A stretch of 64,000 nucleotides of DNA from Heterobilharzia americana (GCA_944470555.2 OX104127.1:154395776-154459775), one strand, 5' to 3'. Counted from the first letter of the stretch, positions 13,796 through 26,799 are shown. The notes: generated by a model not told the origin, from the letters alone. Translations and numbers: made by a program.

Positions 13796-15640
13796 TCAAT
13801 AAAAATCCCCACAAACCCCCAAAATGTATGTTTGTTGATGTGAAAGTTCTGTGCATTCGGCTTGTATTAAGTTATCAGTAGGACTCTTTTCCTGAATTCA
13901 AATATGACCTAACAAATAATTTATTGGTTATGTATTGAGTGGAATTGTTTTAGTTGATTCTTTACTATGCACAATTAGCATGTCACTATTCACTCAGTGA
14001 TGGCGTTAAACTTGACTGGTTTATTGCCTTCCTCAAACTTAATCCTAATGGTCGTCACACCTTTTTATCAATTGCCATAACTCACGGTATTTCTCTTCAT
14101 AACAAGTTCATGGTTCTATATCGCTATAAAATTTTATAGATTTTTAACTTTTTGTATCATACAATAATTCTTTTTATCTTCTATTAGGTAGGATTTTTCT
14201 TTGCCATAGAACAGCATTTTTGAGAGCGATGATCACTTAAAAGCACCGACAGAGTTACTGCTGAGCATTTCATTACCCATTACTTCTCGGTCAAAGAACA
14301 GCAAAACAGGCTGGTGTAGTATAAAAATAATAATAGTAGTAATAGTAATGATGGTCGTCTTATTCTAACCAATTTGTTTTATACAGCAAAAAATTCTCAG
14401 CATATAAAACTCCAACAAGTTCACTAACAGAATAAAATTTTCAAATGAAATGAAATAGCACTTATAAGGGCGATGATGTCAAAGAGTCAGCTGGTGTTGG
14501 ATTACCTTCTGATCTAGAATGTAGGATGTACAGGAAATAGAAAGTACGTTGGGTGGTGACAGTTTATTCAGGGAATATGAAAATCCGTTATCCAAGCTAA
14601 GTATCAGAGGAATAGAAATATGATATATTTTTGCACACCAAAAATCCCGTTTCCATCGAACTTGACATTTGTTTCTTCGTTTCGTTATCTACTCGAGAAA
14701 TGACCATCTGAAAACATTTTGAAACTGTGCGAGAGTACATGACACATTTAGAAAACACAGTTGAACGAATAAAACAAAATGAAAGCAAGGAATTTGCTGC
14801 ATATGTCTAATGGAAAATTTTAGTAGCCCAAGGTTAAAGCAGACCACAATATTTAGTGAGATTCTTTTCACTAAAAATACGCTTGAACCAAACCAGGTGG
14901 TCCAATTATAAAAAAACTTCGAAATAATCTATTTGTTAGAAAAAGCACGCTCATACATATCCATACTTGGGAAATAACGCTTAACATATCCAAAACCTTT
15001 TAGTCTTGAACAATCACAAAAGCACACACAAAACTATAGGTCAACAAATCATCTATTACAAGGACATGAACTCATATCAAAATTCTTTTGGCAGAATCAA
15101 TCAACATGCTCTGATTTAATCGCATATAGCTTAATCACCGAACAATTTGCAACTAGATTCCCTCAGTTATAAGACTTTCCATATGATGCACACACTACGT
15201 TTAAGCACTTTTGAATTCTAGGTGTTGTGGCTGGGAGTTGGATAGATTTTTAACAACGAAATGCTATTTCCATCTTTATTTGAACAGTTTTTTCCATCAG
15301 CTGCAACCGGAAGTAACATCATCTTCTTGGCAAAATGCTTTTTCCATCGTATTGATCGTTTAAACATCAGTGTTTACCCAACCTACGCTACCTTTATTGT
15401 TTTATACAAAGCTTTTTAAGGTGGCTGTAAATATTTACTCGTCAAAATAAATTAACAGTAAACTAAATACATAGTAAACACGTGAGATCTACTAACTGAT
15501 ACATTTCCATGAAATATTTAATTAATTTAATTTTAATTGGCAGATTACTTACAAAGTGATCAACAATGTGCTGAATGTTTTGATACTATAGCTTGTAAAT
15601 TCTCATCATTTATAAGACCGAACTGGCTGGTCACTATCAA
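13796..15640. other. No gene seen; short AT-rich trinucleotide run
   Basis: No supported gene. A short imperfect run of AATAATAATAGTAGTAATAG lies near 14325-14350. Confidence 0.5.
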
Positions 15641-15980
15641 CATATGAGTCCCTGTGTGGACTTCTCGATGTTTTCACTTTTGATATTATTGATGGATAGT
15701 AGCTAGCAGTGGAATTCAAAGCGTGAGTTCCGTCTTGTCTGGGATTCGTAAGCCAGATCTATCAATGAGTGATGCTGTCCCCACTAAGACTTAGACCTAG
15801 GATCATTCAACTCAAATGTTGAAACATTACTCATTAGGCCACTGAATCATCCCGTGTGCAATGAGTGTTGTTTATTTTTGATACTATTGCCTGTAAACTT
15901 TCGTCGTTATCAGAACCGGAACGATAGGCCATTATTGGCATATGAAAGTTTGGGAGGATGCCTCGATATTGAAAAAAGGT
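15640..15980 (-). repeat. Decayed SM-alpha-like SINE
   Basis: On the minus strand 15690-15760 aligns with the SM-alpha hammerhead and its tail: CTTACGAATCCCAGACAAGA, then AATTCCACTGCTAGC. Near 15930-15970 the segment GGCATATGAAAGTTTGGGAG aligns with the conserved region beyond the hammerhead in other SM-alpha copies. The CTGANGA core has become CTTACGA, so the ribozyme is dead. Confidence 0.5.
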
Positions 15981-16414
15981 TGTCTGAATTTACTTCACTT
16001 TGCACAGATCTGAAACAAGATTATCAGCTTCTATTAACTGCGCAATTAATATAAACACTACTGTTGCCAATGAAAGAACTGCAGTTTTCCCTAGAGCTTA
16101 TTACGGTTCATGATATCAAAAAGCAGTTAACTTTCAGTTCTTACAATAATGGTCATAAACAGTTGTCATCAGATTGAATCAAAAAGGTTACCTCGTGCAG
16201 TTGTACAACTCAGATTGTATTCATTGTAATTTTACTAAAAATTAACACAACGTTGGTTGCTATTTTATTTTGACAACAGTAACCTCTTATTAGTATGAAA
16301 TTCTGTCAGATTCGTAGTTTTACTAAATGTTTTAGTAGAATTATAGCGCTATAACGATGCTTCCTTTCTTATCACAAAAAAAGTTGCATGGAAAGAATTC
16401 ACAACTTATTTCTA

Positions 16415-16925
16415 GACACTTGTGTCTAGACATTTTAGTCAGTAGAACAAAGACGGGGAAATTAGAAACCTGAGTGGACAGTAAGCTAACTCTCAACCAT
16501 GGTAAAAGTAATGCAATAATGTACCAAAAAGCAGTACAACGACTTCCGGAAAAATGAAGAAAGTCACTTGGTAACCATAATAAAGAAGAACGGTTACCTA
16601 TGCAGCTTCACCAATTAATTGATAACTTCATCAACAACTGTTGATCTATCCACAAAACTCAGCCACTTCATTTTCATATCAAAAACCAAGACAGGACTAT
16701 AGAGGCCACTTGAATGTCATGCAGCCCATAAGTTCTCTTTGCGTTATACTGTAAAATAGCGAAACAAGAAAGATCAAATATCATTCACAAAATCAAGCGC
16801 AACAATTTAGATGAAAATGAAATCAGAAAAACTGACCACTTTTTCCATCTTCATCGAAGTGAGCATGATTTGACAGATAAACGCCATGACATTTGAACAC
16901 TAGCATGTGAACAGCTGAAGGTATA
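16415..16925 (+). mobile_element. Penelope-like element fragment, decayed
   Basis: Broken frames match the C-terminal half of the PLE at 29115-30290. Shared signatures are LDILVSRTKTGKLET (16428 onward), an NHNKEERLP segment, and IIHKIKRNN, which corresponds to the start of the GIY-YIG domain. Stops, frameshifts and loss of the YIG core make it non-coding. Confidence 0.65.
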
Positions 16926-17969
16926 AATCCCGAGTTTGAAATCTTAGAGGTTTTTGACGTATATAAAAAAATATATTTGGAAGTTTCTATGACTTTGATT
17001 TTTAGGTTAACCAGTAATTAACAGGTACATAAGCATGAATACGTTCTGTGAATGAATGAATAAAATAGTGTATACTTAACAGTCCGCTTGCTCCCGTAGA
17101 ACAACGTATGCGCTCTTGATTTTATAAAAGAGAGAGAAGATCTTCTCACAGTTAGATTTTAATACATCTGATAGATTCTGGACACCAGATGGACCCATGA
17201 AAGCTATACGAATACAACCTCTCCAAGCTGCAGCTTCATACTTAAAAGCCTCAATCCTGCATCCAAAATAAGTTTGTTCAGTAATTAAAATTGCAACGCA
17301 CTTAACTTATGCTACCATTGTTGATTTTTTTTCTTCTTGGCCCTATAACTCTGCAACGTCTTCTTTCGTTATGCCATATTCTCCAATCGTGTCAGTATAA
17401 CTTTTCATTGTTGAGCTGTATTTGTTTCTTCTAACTGCATTACATCATTCAGCCTACTCACTTAATCTTGTTTTAGCTTTCGATAAATCTTTATTTTCAC
17501 ACTGAGTAATTCTTTTCTTAGATATTAAGATAATTAATCCAAACTGAACTTTGTTAATATGCTTATGGGAATATTCTTTCTATGTAACAAAGTATGCGAT
17601 CGTACATTTTGAGAATGAATCGCTAAAAAGAGTGACTCTTTACCAAACTCATCGTCCTTAAACAATAACCAGTCACAAGGTTGAATGTCGGACACAGAGA
17701 CAGCCTATAGGAAATTGTCTGCAATCAATCATAAAGAAAACAGAGAAAAGCACCAATCACATGTTAATCGAAAAGAAAATTTACTTAATCGGACACGCAG
17801 AAGTCCTGATAACTAACATCACACCAAAGTTAGTATTCATGAAGGAAAGATGAAAACTTGACGAGTGAAACAATCAACTCGGAGAATGTAACGACATTCA
17901 TCATAATAGAATAATAACAAATCTTGCGGCATGCCATGGAGACATGATATTTTGTGACCTTCTTTCAGC
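16926..17969. other. No gene seen
   Basis: AT-rich, no supported gene or repeat. Confidence 0.45.
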
Positions 17970-20038
17970 TGCCTAAAGGCAATAAGAAACACAATATATA
18001 CATAGATAAATATCAGCCACATTCCTTCAGAACTGATAAATAAATATTACACTAGCAAAAAATAATGAAAGAAATGGGATGCGATGGATGATGAAATCGA
18101 AAAAGAAGATGAACTACCGACTGAAACTGAAGTTATTCAATGTTTACACAGTCGTGTAATGTCTGAGGGATCAGAAGTTAACCATTATCACATTCATTAC
18201 AACCCTCGTTTTTTTCTTCATCTTCGAGTCGATCAAGTGGACTTTCAAACATAACGTTTGACACCTACCAAAAATTTTCACTCTTATAAACTCCTAGCCT
18301 GTCTTGTTATTTGCACTGTCTGATGAATTATAATCCAACGCTTTTTAAACACATTTCACTTTTAACACCATCCTAATGGTGCAATGATCCATACTGTTCA
18401 ATAATAGGCTATTATTTGTTTATTGTACGCAAAAATAACATAGTACAGCTCCTGGAAATGAAGTCGTCGAAAAAAATTTTCTTCCTCGAGTCATCTGTTT
18501 TTTCTTCATGACCTTATTGGTATCTTTCTTCATTCAATATATTTTGTTTGATTATTATTTTAAACATACTCGACATCCGCACATCATGTCCTGTATTCGA
18601 AAAGATGTCTAGCGACGGGGAGCTACTTGATTCGATTGCGTAAAACTTGTTGATAAAATGTTCACAAAATATGTCCTCATCCCTACTGTCTGTTACTCCG
18701 ATGTACATGTTGTGATGCATAGGTACAATTTCAGATGCCATGAGCTGGACACCTCTAGACTTTCGAACTTTGTAGTAAACAAAGCATTTCACAAGAGAAG
18801 ACTAATTTGGCGGCGATGGAAGCTATTTTTAAATCAGTCATTATTCTCCTCTAAAATTCTGTCTATCAACTTATTTTCCCTAGATGTGACGAAAAAACAG
18901 GTTTCTTCTCATGAATAGTGAATGGATTCATTGACTTGTAGTGTTTTAGTAAAGAGTTAGTTTATAAATTTCCAAAGACAACCATTCATCAGGTATTTAC
19001 TGATGAACTCAAATTCTCCAATCACTTTATCCATTTAACAATGTTTCCTAGCCCTATACTACAGCATTTTCACTAGTCTTGGCTAATAACCCATGGGGAA
19101 GAACTGTTTGAATGAATATACTTTCCAACAAAGATATTTTTTCTGTAGACGAATTTCTGGTCCACATCCCAAGTCCAAAAAACGAAGTTTATTATTCACC
19201 TCGTGCACCATGGTAAATTAAGATTCCTTAGCATTTTATTCAAAACTTCTATCAAATTTGTGGCATAATTGTTTTTACTACATAAAAAATCATGTCATCA
19301 AAGTTTGAATAATAGCTGCATACAACACAGTTTATTCCTAGTTGTGAATAAATAGATTCACATGAAGTGATATCAAATAGCCTACAGTAGTAATTCTGTC
19401 TGTCTAATGACGTTATCTTTTCCAAGGTGGAGCTACAAATCTGTAATGCCTAAATATAGTGTCGTCTTCGTTTTTGTCCTAGTCATTGGTATTTCGTCTA
19501 ACTGCTGGCAGACAGTTTTTTCTGTAGCGGTATTTTAGTACACAATGTTGATATTTCATATGATACCATCAGTTTTCCTTTGACAGTGCTTTCATCCTTT
19601 GCCTTTGCGAATTCAAATAATTCTTGTTGATTGTAGGTCACTAGTTCCTTTTGAACTGAGACTAATCGACCCACCGAACACTGATCGTATATGTGACAGA
19701 TAGAGTTTATCATAGAAAAAATCGATCTAAGTGGTGTAGTGGCTTCAAAAAGTTTCGCTAGACAACCTTGTATTTACATTTTTATCTCGTCACATATGCT
19801 TGACAGCCTTTATTCTTTTTTACCAGTCTCCCAAACGGTGCACGATAACGATCTGATTGTGTAAACATTGAATAACTTCAGTTTCAGTCGGTAGTTCATC
19901 TTCTTTTTCGATTTCATCATCCATCGCATCCCATTTCTTTCATTATTTTTTGCTAGTGTAATATTTATTTATCAATTCTGAAGGAATGTGGCTGATATTT
20001 ATCCACGTATATATTGTGTTTCTTATTGCCTATGGGCT
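17970..20038. repeat. 2.07-kb unit bounded by 186-bp inverted repeats
   Basis: The arms are about 17970-18155 and 19854-20038, in opposite orientation and highly similar. Each contains the ATATTTATTTATCA tract and a segment that reads, in one minus-strand frame of the right arm, DAMDDEIEKEDELPTETEVI, an acidic protein-like stretch. The 1.7 kb between the arms has only short frames, such as 19498-19713 (minus), with no certain relative. It could be a DNA-transposon derivative, a foldback element or a local inverted duplication. No TSD was established. Confidence 0.5.
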
Positions 20039-20785
20039 GTTAAAAATAAGGCAATGAAGTGCCACGAAATAATCGCATGCTATAAAACCTGCAATGTTTT
20101 CTCAAGCGAAATTAGTGAAAGCAACTAGCTTGAGAAGTAACTGTTTCGAGTAAGTTGAACAACTTCAGCCGCAAAAAAATTTCAAAGTATCCTGCATGTA
20201 AAATGTATCATATGAATGTGAAGCAGGAGTGTTCAAATCCTCTTCGCATTAATCTGCTACCCACTGACTAAGTTTAAGACTTGTTTGTTGAATATCCATG
20301 AAGAAAAAAATTATTTAAATATAGATTTCCATATGAGATTTGTATTAGTTATTTGTTAATCCAATATATTCCCTAAATGGAATGCAGAAAGATAATGACT
20401 GTGGCCAGTAATGAATTTAGGACATCAATTTAATTTAGACGTCCTACCAGAAATCTAACTCATAGATCCTATATAGCTTAACCCCTCAGAAAACATTATA
20501 TGCTTAGATAGATAAATGAGGGGCAAAAAATGCATATCAATGACCACAATCCGATTACATCTCTGAATTTTATATGAATTAAGAAGCTATCCAGTATATA
20601 ATATCAATGTCTGTTCACGTTTTCCAATGAAAAGACACACTTTGGTATGACAGATTATGGCATCTCTCTGAAAAGGTTTCATTTTACACGCATCTAATGT
20701 TTATGGTGGCTTCTGTATAAGAAAAAAATACTTGCATCATCCAGTGCCACCTTGACAGTAGGTCAAAGCATACTGAAACTAACTT
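20039..20785. other. No gene seen
   Basis: No supported gene. At the right edge a perfect 10-bp inverted repeat (ACTAACTTCA, 3-bp loop, TGAAGTTAGT) runs to 20800, directly into the hammerhead below. Confidence 0.45.
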
Positions 20786-20990
20786 CATACTGAAGTTAGT
20801 GCTGATGATATCGTCTAGCAAGACGATGAAAGCTTCGCGATTAAACAACCCAGTTCAGAGAACACAATGCAACCAAGACCATCCACCTGAGCTACAAATA
20901 TTCTCCATTATTTCAAGATTGATTTTAATTTTAAAATCTGTATTACAACTAACAACGACTTTCAAACGCATGGGTAACCTACACGCTATG
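20786..20990 (+). mobile_element. Solo Penelope-like element tail
   Basis: This is a 3'-end copy of the PLE family at 29115-30290, without coding sequence. It shares TACTGAAGTTRGTGCTGATG, the hammerhead, and the downstream block containing ACCTGAGCTACAAATATTCT. Heavily 5'-truncated PLE copies or solo terminal repeats are common. Confidence 0.7.
20799..20850 (+). ncRNA. Type I hammerhead ribozyme in PLE tail
   Basis: CTGATGA is at 20802-20808. Stem II is ATCGTC (20810-20815) with GACGAT (20822-20827) around a 6-base loop. GAAA is at 20828-20831 and a palindromic AGCT (20831-20834) forms a minimal stem III. The predicted cleavage site follows T20835. Stem I begins with GTG (20799-20801) opposite CGC (20836-20838). 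One extra T separates the core from stem II. Compared with 30173-30211, stem II changes are compensatory (C-G to T-A) or wobble. PLEs are known to carry minimal hammerheads of this kind. Such short stem III forms may need a dimer to cleave. Confidence 0.7.
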
Positions 20991-21749
20991 AAAACCCCAT
21001 GAGTTTGGTCTAGTAAAATGAATCACTAGAAATCACCCAGTTGAAAATAAAATTAATGCCTATTGCATATGAATAAGCTTCAACGACTTAGTAGGTTTAT
21101 GGTGTTTGGAGAAATTGGTTCTGAATTCAAATGGTACTGAAGCGTAAGCATACGAATCCTCTAACTGAAGAAGAAGATGAAATGTATGTCCTAGATCCCA
21201 ATACCAGACACAACCATGTTAATTAGAACTATAAGAGTATGCTTAATTTATCCATAAACAAAAAATATGACTACATAGCCTGCAGAATGACTGAAGCATA
21301 CCTATTATTTTACGCAAAGTGTAAAATGGATGAATGCTTTCCTAAGCACTACGTTGACCTCACAAACAATTTAATTAACAAGGTAATCATAACCGCTTTA
21401 TGACAATCTTCATTCTTATTCACTTGATGAAAAATATGAACAAATAACAATATTCACTACACAGTTTCGGATGTGTTTAATTGAACTCCAGGACTAAATA
21501 TAAAACAGTTCTCATTATGCTGTCGCCCGCATTATCCTATCACTGAATTGGACTGAAATGATTTGCAACTACTGCCATATGGCCTTATGCACGGATACAT
21601 CAATATTGCCTGCAGTTCCAACTCTATAGTAATCATCTAGATGCGGTAGCAGCGAAATTCAGAAAAATGAGAAAAGGTACTTTACTTATTGAATCTTCAA
21701 TTGCTGTAGTCTACATAAACATAAATTTAACAAAAATACAGCTGCAGAG
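20991..21749. other. No gene seen
   Basis: AT-rich sequence without a supported gene. Confidence 0.45.
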
Positions 21750-24261
21750 AAGGAAGGAAAGTCACAGTCATACCATGCTGCCCGATGCACCTACAAATAA
21801 TGCAGATCGAGAGAAGAAGAAGGAGGAATTCTACACACAACTGCAATCAGTGAGTGCTAGGCGAGACTCCAGTTGGCGACATCAAAATTATAATGGGTGG
21901 GGTGACATGAATGCCAAACTGCATGGAGCAGACAACACAGGAAGAAAACCAATCATGGGTTGACACCAGGAAACACTACACCAAAAATCAGATCGATGTC
22001 ATCCCAATCTCAAGAAAGTGGAGATGCAGCCAGCCCACTGCAGACAAGATCAGATGAAGAAGAGGAGCAGATGTAGTTTCACACCACTCACTGTCTAGTG
22101 CATGGAATCCACCTTCCAAATCAAGTTGAAGGCCTTAAAAGAAATCGGTGATAGACCACAGTTCTAGTTGAACACTCAGAACAGAAACTGAACCGAAGGG
22201 CGAAACTGCAAAGGATATTTTCACATCAGGCATCAGAACGAAATGGGGGATATCGAGCAACATCGCTGAAGGATAGGGTGTGGATTAGCACTGGAACTCT
22301 CTGAAAGCTATGTGGAAAGAAATCTGCATAACCATGCTAGGAGGGAAGAGGGGACAAGACAAGGAATGGATCTCAACGGACACATGGGAGGTGATTGAGA
22401 AGGGAGAGGAGGATGGTGAAGCAGAAGATGAAGCAGTGCAAGGATGCACAACGATAAGATGAACTGAGTACAATGTACAAAACACTGGACTGGACAGAGC
22501 AGTGAAGAAGAGTGCACGCAAAGACAAAAGCCACTTCTACGACACACTGGCAAGTGAAGCAGAACAGGCTGCTGGTAGGAGATACCTGACATCATTGTGT
22601 CAAATAACCAGGTTACTATGGATCTCGGAAGAGACGAACGCAGACGAAACCAATGAACGATGGTGAAGGGAAGCTGGTTACCGCCAAAGAGGAAACACAA
22701 AGGAAACAATGAACTGACCACTTCGAAAAGCTCTTGAATTGACCATCATCTGCATCTCGTACACAAATACCACCAGTGGCACAGTCATACAACTATCAGT
22801 GAACACATATCCTCCGACAAAAGCAAATTTCTGAATGCCATAAAAACTGCTGAAATTCGGGAAAGTAGCAGGACCAGATAGGATTCCACCAGAAGCACTG
22901 GGAACACACGCAGAGACGACAGCGGACATGCTCACATCACACCACCATTGCAGAAGTTTTGGAAGGGAGGAAGGAAAGGTACCTATCCATTGACTGGAGG
23001 AACGGTTACCTTGTCAAACTCCCAAAAAAGGGGAGACATAAGCATCTCTACCTCAACTTCATCCACTTTGAAATGGCCTTCGACAACGTCGACTCACAAG
23101 TAATTTGGCAGGCAGCTGAGTCAACACTACGGTGTCAGTGCCACCAATCTTCATCAACCTCATTCAACAAATATATGACGACGCCACATCCCAAGTGATC
23201 CACAATGAAAGCTCAGCGACATCTTTGAAGTGAAGACAGGAGTAAGACAAGGCTGCTGCCTACCACCATCGATCATCCTCCTCATTGTGGTCGAGTCGAC
23301 TGGATCATGCAGCAAACCGTGAGGAGTGAGAAGATGGGAATACACAGGCTGGATCGAAGAGAAGAGCCTAGGAGATGTAGATTCAGTTGTCGATGATGAT
23401 TAATATCTGATGTCTTGTCGCGCCTACTCGAAGATCTACAGGTGGAAAGTGACAAGTTGACAGAAGAGCTGGGCAGCGAAGATGGGACTTCAAGTGAGTG
23501 TGGAGAAGATGGAGGTGATGAAGATACCCAACGAACAACAGCATCAACAACAAGAGGCACAAATCATCATGAACGGGAAAAGCCTAGAGGAAGTAGTCTG
23601 TTTCACACACCTAGTTGGACAGCATCGTTTCAACTAGAGGTGGCACAGGCACAGACGAGGATGTCGAAGGAGCCAGGATTGGGAAGACAGCAAGACAGAC
23701 CTTCCTGCATCAATGTGAAGTGATGAGTGTGGAGATCCACTACACTCCAGTCAGCATAAGGAACGAGATCCGGATTCCCAGCACTAATTCAGTCAATTCA
23801 GTGCTTCTATGTAGTGGTTGTGAGACGTAGCGTGTTACGAAAAACATTTCCAACAAACTGCAGACATACATGAACAGCTGCCACCTACGCTTGCTCGATA
23901 CTGAAGATCAGATCAGATGGACGGAATAATGAGAATGAGGAAGAAGGAGCTCTGGGAATGAACCAAGCAAGAACCTATCGCCCAAGAAAGATGTAGAAGA
24001 AGGTGGAGACGGGTAGGATTGTACATACAGTGAGAAGATCGACTGAGGACATCAAGCATCAGGATAAGCCCTCGAGTTGACCCCAAATGGTTGGACGACG
24101 AGTTAGGCGTGCCATGTGGTGGTGACATGGAGGAGATGGAGTGAGGAAGAAATGGAAGCTTGTTGGCTGTTGTGGATGCAGGTTTAAAAGACTGCAGAGA
24201 ACAGAGTGGAATGGAGACGTGCTACTGAACTCCTATGTTCCACTAGGAACCCAAGGGAAAA
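21750..24261 (+). mobile_element. RTE-like non-LTR retrotransposon, decayed copy B
   Basis: This is a 5'-truncated copy of about 2.51 kb. Recognisable pieces are the end of the endonuclease (APTNNADREKKKEEFYTQLQ near 21785-21845), the reverse-transcriptase segment LYLNFIHFEMAFDNVDSQVI (23045-23104), FEVKTGVRQGC and DWIMQQTVRSEKMG near 23225-23340, and the C-terminal IRW/ELWE segment near 23920. It ends in ACCCAAGGGAAAA. The frame is broken many times, including a 5-bp insertion next to 23290 and a stop after VVDD near 23395. It matches copy C (32886-35398, inverted) almost base for base; one difference was noticed by eye. Confidence 0.9.
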
Positions 24262-24893
24262 ACACATAATAAATATGCCATTTCATGCAGTCAGTCTTCA
24301 AAACACATTCAACAGTGCGGAATTTTAGTACAAAATTAGTGGGAACACTAATGTTTTAGGATAGTGTAAAATGCGTCTGCCTACCCCTCACTTGAATTGA
24401 GGTTGTTTTTGGTTATGAGTCACTTCAGTGTGTTACATGAAGCTACATTGTGATTGGTGTGAAATCGGTAATTGACTAGGACATTATCTCACCATTTCTT
24501 TAATAAAATCATGCTTTTGAAGGAGCACATGTTTATAAGATGATTGAAAAGGCTTAACATTTTCCGAGAATATGTTTAGACTTGTGGCAGTGGCTCTGGT
24601 TCAATACCCCGTTACTTTAAATTGCATTGTATTCCGCAACTGAATCCCTCTTCAGTAAGACAGACACTGCAGTATGGCAATCGCAAATGAATCATGTTCC
24701 AGATTTCAACCGGGAAACTTTTTTATACCAAATGAATTAGTATATTTAGCTGATGGAAGAATGTTACTGGTATCAGCAGATCACTTCTTCACAGCTCCGT
24801 ACAAACGCATTGCACAATTCCTGGATCCTCTTGTTTACTAGTCATGATAAAGCTTTTGAATTTGACAGAATGTGTTATTATAAATTTTCTTAA
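24262..24893. other. No gene seen
   Basis: AT-rich sequence between RTE copy B and the candidate exons; nothing recognised. Confidence 0.45.
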
Positions 24894-24921
24894 ATGGTGA
24901 ATATATTTATTTTTATACAAT

Positions 24922-25409
24922 CAGTCCCTTTTATGAGTTTGGATAATGTAATTAGGAGACGTAGATTATCTGAAAAATGTGATGTATTTGCGCTATTCAT
25001 TTCGAACATTCTGATCACACATTTACTTGTTAAGATATTTTCTGTCAGGCTTCCTATAGCGAATACTAGAATCAATTTCTTGAAAATTCGTACGAAGAAA
25101 AATGAATATTCGAGACCGTTCCGAAAAATTCTGTGTCGTAATCAGATTCATCTAAATAATCGAACTATGATACATCTCAATGTGAACTATATCAATGAGA
25201 CAAAATCTAGTTTGCCCAAAAGTGAAAGCAATATCTCATTAAGACAGTATATCTTACGTGAATTGTCATACGATGAACAAGATTACTTCGAAGACTACAC
25301 AAACACGACTGTGAAAAAACGCTCAGAAGATGTAAACTTTAAGCAAGCGATTTCCAATCCTATTCCCCTGAAAATCCTGAAAAAAATATATTTGACTATT
25401 CTAATATAA
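24922..25409 (+). CDS. Candidate host coding segment, unknown function
   Basis: The frame is open from 24894 to the stop at 25409. Its first part after an acceptor-like ATCAG (24922-25035) is the paralogue of 4107-4214 and reads VPFMSLDNVIRRRRLSEKC. The rest is polar and acidic, with ISLRQYILRELSYDEQDYFE. The length of 171 codons is unusual for this AT-rich DNA. It may be one exon, or an exon of about 114 bp followed by another from 25050, where TTTTCTGTCAG precedes GCTTCC. No domain was recognised. It could also be an unrecognised transposon gene, given the PLEs next to it. Confidence 0.4.
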
Positions 25410-25453
25410 CTTTATCGGCAATCCAATTATAGTTATTTTCTTTCGGCTCTAAG

Positions 25454-25600
25454 TTTTGCAATATTTCTACTTTTATAAATCAGCTGGACACTAAAATTCA
25501 GTTTGAAAGTTTAGTGAACCAGACAAATGATTTGATTTCAACCTCCAACAAGAGTCTGGAGCAGTTTATATCTATGATTTTGAACTGTTGGCTTCATTAA
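25454..25600 (+). CDS. Candidate terminal exon, unknown gene
   Basis: After an acceptor-like run TTTTCTTTCGGCTCTAAG there are 48 open codons and a TAA at 25598-25600. The predicted end is amphipathic and protein-like (STFINQLDTKIQFESLVNQT, then LEQFISMILNCW). It lies just downstream of 24922-25409 on the same strand and would suit a last exon of that gene. No family was recognised. Confidence 0.3.
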   Translation, partial: FCNISTFINQLDTKIQFESLVNQTNDLISTSNKSLEQFISMILNCWLH

Positions 25601-25639
25601 ATGGACTCAAAACCAAATAATAGGGAACTATTTTACGAA

Positions 25640-26310
25640 GAATATAAATCCCATATTTGGTTTGTTTATTTGATTTATAACACACTGATACAGTATGATT
25701 TACTTGATGATGTGTCCAGCCTAAATTATTGCTCATAATCATATGAATGAATCACGCTTCTTTCGAAATTTGATTTTTATTGTTACCTCAACTCATATGA
25801 ATTGTTTTTATCGGTAGTAAAATTTCTCATATCTCTGACGTAGGTGTTGCGTCATTTCTACTACTTTTTTTGCGTACTGATTCGATAACCAAAGATTTTG
25901 TAATCAATCTCTCTCTCTACTTAATTATATTGGACTTAAGTACAGTGGCTTTATCCCATCCTATTGTGTGGTTAAGTGTTAATGCATGCATAGCAATAAC
26001 CGAGTGTTTTTCTAGATTATTGATCTTATTTAGGTCTCTTATTCCATATTTAGCTAAATTCCTATGTTCAGCTATTCTAACTGACCCCGACCGACTAGTT
26101 TCACCTATATACTTGACCTCACAGTCATTACATGGAAATTGATAGATTGTATTATTTTGCTTAATTGGTGCTGTCGGATCCTTAAGCCGACAAAGCTCAT
26201 CTCTGAGTCAGTATGTAGATTTAAATACCACCCTAATTCCAGCTCTGTTGAGGATTCTACGTAAAGTTTCTGAAGTACCCTCATTATAGGGTAATACAAT
26301 GGAGGCAAAT
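25640..26310 (-). mobile_element. PLE head-to-head pair 1, minus arm
   Basis: Read on the minus strand this is the C-terminal part of a PLE like the intact one at 40481-42724. It begins near VLPYNEGTSETLRRILNRAG, passes through the GIY-YIG endonuclease (VKYIG near 26105-26130) and ends in the PLE tail with AGCAATAATTTA (25719-25734). Scattered stops and indels make it non-functional. It faces the plus arm that starts at 26325. Confidence 0.8.
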
Positions 26311-26324
26311 TCCATATAATGAGT

Positions 26325-26604
26325 GTGTCAGGTCAAGTACATAGGTCAGACTAGACGGTCGGGGTCAGTTATAATAACCGAACATGGGGATTTAGCTAAA
26401 TATAGAATGAGAGACCCAAATGAGATCCATAATCTAGAAGAACACTCGGCTATTGCATTGGATGCACTAACATACAACCACGCAATGGGGTGGGATAAAG
26501 CCACTGTACTTAAGTCCCGTGTAATTAAGTGGAGAGAGAGATTGGTTACTAACTCTTTGATGCAAAAATTCCCATCTAGACATTTAGTAAAACAAACAGT
26601 GTGA
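26325..26604 (+). mobile_element. PLE head-to-head pair 1, plus arm
   Basis: The segment reads QVKYIGQTRRSGSVIITEHG and then HSAIALDALTYNHAMGWDKA, the GIY-YIG endonuclease and C-terminal region of the same PLE family. It is truncated at both ends and begins about 15 bp from the inner end of the minus arm, giving a head-to-head inverted pair. Confidence 0.8.
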
Positions 26605-26799
26605 GCGAAGAAGTATTTCTTTTCAGTTAGTTCTTCATCAATGGTTCTACATTAATATAGCATTTTCAAAACATAAAATTATATGCCAGTCTAGTGGTGA
26701 CAGTTGTTTAATGAAAGGTTATCAATCTTAAAGCATCAAGATGATAATTGATCACAGAACAAACAGAATAAAACTTGAGAAGAAATTTGAAGAAGATGA

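Noticed and set aside
18514..18918. Overlapping 86-92 codon frames on both strands
   Set aside because: No splice context or recognisable domain; overlapping antisense frames of this size occur by chance. Left as part of the inverted-repeat unit.
22308..22721. 137-codon minus-strand frame (and its twin at 34427-34840)
   Set aside because: It is the antisense shadow of RTE copies B and C, present wherever the element is present.
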